Assembly (NCBI GenBank): GCA_012965455.1
Contig: DTSG01000106.1
Coordinates: 1-15,728 of the forward strand
Direction of reading: 5' to 3'
Source of the DNA: Planctomycetaceae bacterium
Lineage (GTDB): Bacteria; Planctomycetota; Planctomycetia; Pirellulales; Pirellulaceae
DNA: 15,728 bases
Position numbers and translations under genes: made by a program. Shown here in pieces: positions 15,018 through 15,728 of this stretch (the first letter of the stretch is position 1; every line of letters begins with the position of its first letter). Below the pieces are notes generated by a model that was given only the letters and a program-made list of their open reading frames with translations, was not told where the DNA came from and did no database searches.

Positions 15018-15527
15018 ATGGCTCCAGAATCAATTCACGAACAGCAAAGTAAGCTCAAGGAACAATATCGAGCTCAACCTGGTTCAGCACTTCACACGAT
15101 GACTGTGACGGGCGACGTGTCGCAGTCCACATATACGATTAGTCTCCCAACCCATGCCGGCAAGGTTGAGGCCGGATTACACACGGCCGCCGGTGGTCCT
15201 GGCACACACGCGTGTAGCGGTGACATGTTGCTTGAGGCGTTGGTTGGTTGTGCCGGAGTAACCCTTGCAGCAGTCGCAACGGCGATGCGTATTTCCATCA
15301 ACAAGGCCGCGATCACGGCTACTGGCGACCTCGACTTTCGGGGCACAATGGGCGTTGAACCTAAAGCAGCCGTTGGTTTCGAAAACCTACGGCTACATTT
15401 CGACTTAAATACCGATGCGTCACAGGAATCCGAGGACAAGTTGATTTCGCTCACTGAAAAATATTGTGTTATCTTTCAGACACTGTCCACACAAAATACT
15501 ATCACAACCAGTACCGGATCTCAGTAA
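15018..15527 (+). CDS. OsmC family protein (peroxiredoxin-like)
   Basis: A 169-aa OsmC/Ohr-superfamily protein. Members are typically dimeric cytoplasmic thiol peroxidases acting on organic hydroperoxides, and some YhfA-type members lack a known substrate. The helix after the first domain reads ACSGDMLLEALVGCAGVTL (65-83), with Cys78 in the conserved peroxidatic position. Cys150 in YCVIFQTL is placed as the second, resolving cysteine. Cys66 is extra. The family's Ohr-type residues were not clearly identified, so OsmC versus Ohr versus YhfA is open. The frame extends back to 14943 but that segment overlaps the divergent promoter region; ATG 15018 is used, with an AAAAGGA stretch 14 nt upstream (spacing too long, so weak). 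The stop TAA abuts the ATG of the next gene, so the two are likely co-translated. Confidence 0.87.
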   Translation: MAPESIHEQQSKLKEQYRAQPGSALHTMTVTGDVSQSTYTISLPTHAGKVEAGLHTAAGGPGTHACSGDMLLEALVGCAGVTLAAVATAMRISINKAAITATGDLDFRGTMGVEPKAAVGFENLRLHFDLNTDASQESEDKLISLTEKYCVIFQTLSTQNTITTSTGSQ

Positions 15528-15728
15528 ATGGACTCTAGGCTGAAACTAGTACACCCTGCCGCCGACCTATGCATTGTCTGTAGCGATTTCGCCGCATCTT
15601 TGGAGTTTTACCATGAAATTCTGGGGTTCGAGGAAGTTCTCGATATCCAAATTCCCGCAGACGTCGCACTTGGTGCGCATCTAGCCCCAACCGCTTTCCG
15701 TCAAATACGCCTTGCCGCAGGACACACG
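15528..15728 (+). CDS. VOC/glyoxalase-like protein, C-terminus off the window
   Basis: The frame beginning at ATG 15528, the base after the OsmC-family stop codon, stays open to the right edge (67 codons). The N-terminus reads as a vicinal-oxygen-chelate module: LCIVCSDFAASLEFYHEILGF (14-34), the first beta-alpha unit of glyoxalase I, bleomycin-resistance and extradiol dioxygenase proteins. The usual first metal ligand (His in AxHxxL-type strands) is not obvious; His9 is close by, and the rest of the metal site would lie beyond the window. A lyase or isomerase acting on a small carbonyl or thiol adduct, such as methylglyoxal-glutathione, is possible from the neighbours but not shown. Confidence 0.78.
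   Translation, partial: MDSRLKLVHPAADLCIVCSDFAASLEFYHEILGFEEVLDIQIPADVALGAHLAPTAFRQIRLAAGHT

Noticed and set aside
1..15728. CRISPR array, tRNA, insertion sequence or attachment site
   Set aside because: I saw no regularly spaced repeats, tRNA-like fold, transposase or integrase frame, or flanking direct repeats. A tRNA or covariance-model scan was not possible here.

Overview
The window most likely comes from a planctomycete, probably a marine Pirellulales-type lineage at roughly 50% GC by eye. The main evidence is the minus-strand trio at 8878-13644: a DUF1549/DUF1553 protein, a Tat-exported DUF1501 protein and a formylglycine sulfatase, a combination highly characteristic of Planctomycetes. 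Secreted proteins, an Nramp-like carrier with calcium-type loops and many TTG/GTG start candidates fit this. No tRNA, rRNA, CRISPR array, transposase or phage gene was seen, so this looks like chromosomal housekeeping and accessory sequence, not a mobile island.

Layout. 1-713 (-) is the start of a polytopic membrane protein that runs off the left edge. 923-1642 (+) is an unrecognised coiled-coil-rich protein preceded by an 11-bp perfect dyad. It converges, with only 3 nt between stops, on an ArsC-family arsenate reductase (1646-1990, -). An Nramp-like transporter (2225-4249, +) diverges from arsC and has EF-hand-type loops inserted between TM5 and TM6. A GC-rich fold-back follows it.

4399-8831 (+) is a co-directional run: nhaA with an Asp/His-rich periplasmic insertion; a secreted anthrax-lethal-factor-like zinc peptidase whose ATG overlaps the nhaA stop; a PfkB sugar kinase with a probable TTG start; msrA; and a short putative lipoprotein. 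13644-8878 (-) is the tightly packed DUF1549/1553, DUF1501 and sulfatase unit, read right to left, probably for handling sulfated polysaccharide at the cell surface or periplasm. On the right, an iron-type alcohol dehydrogenase (14928-13804, -) diverges across 89 bp from an OsmC-family protein (15018-15527, +), whose stop abuts the ATG of a glyoxalase/VOC protein cut by the right edge. These three suggest aldehyde, electrophile or peroxide detoxification.

How the genes fit together: several relate to ion balance (NhaA, Nramp-like), oxidative or electrophile stress (MsrA, OsmC, VOC, Fe-ADH, ArsC) and scavenging of sulfated glycans (sulfatase unit). I did not find a clear new defence or mobile system. 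The most unusual signals are the calcium-loop insertion in the Nramp-like carrier, the nhaA/lethal-factor-like peptidase coupling, and the dyad in front of the orphan gene at 923.
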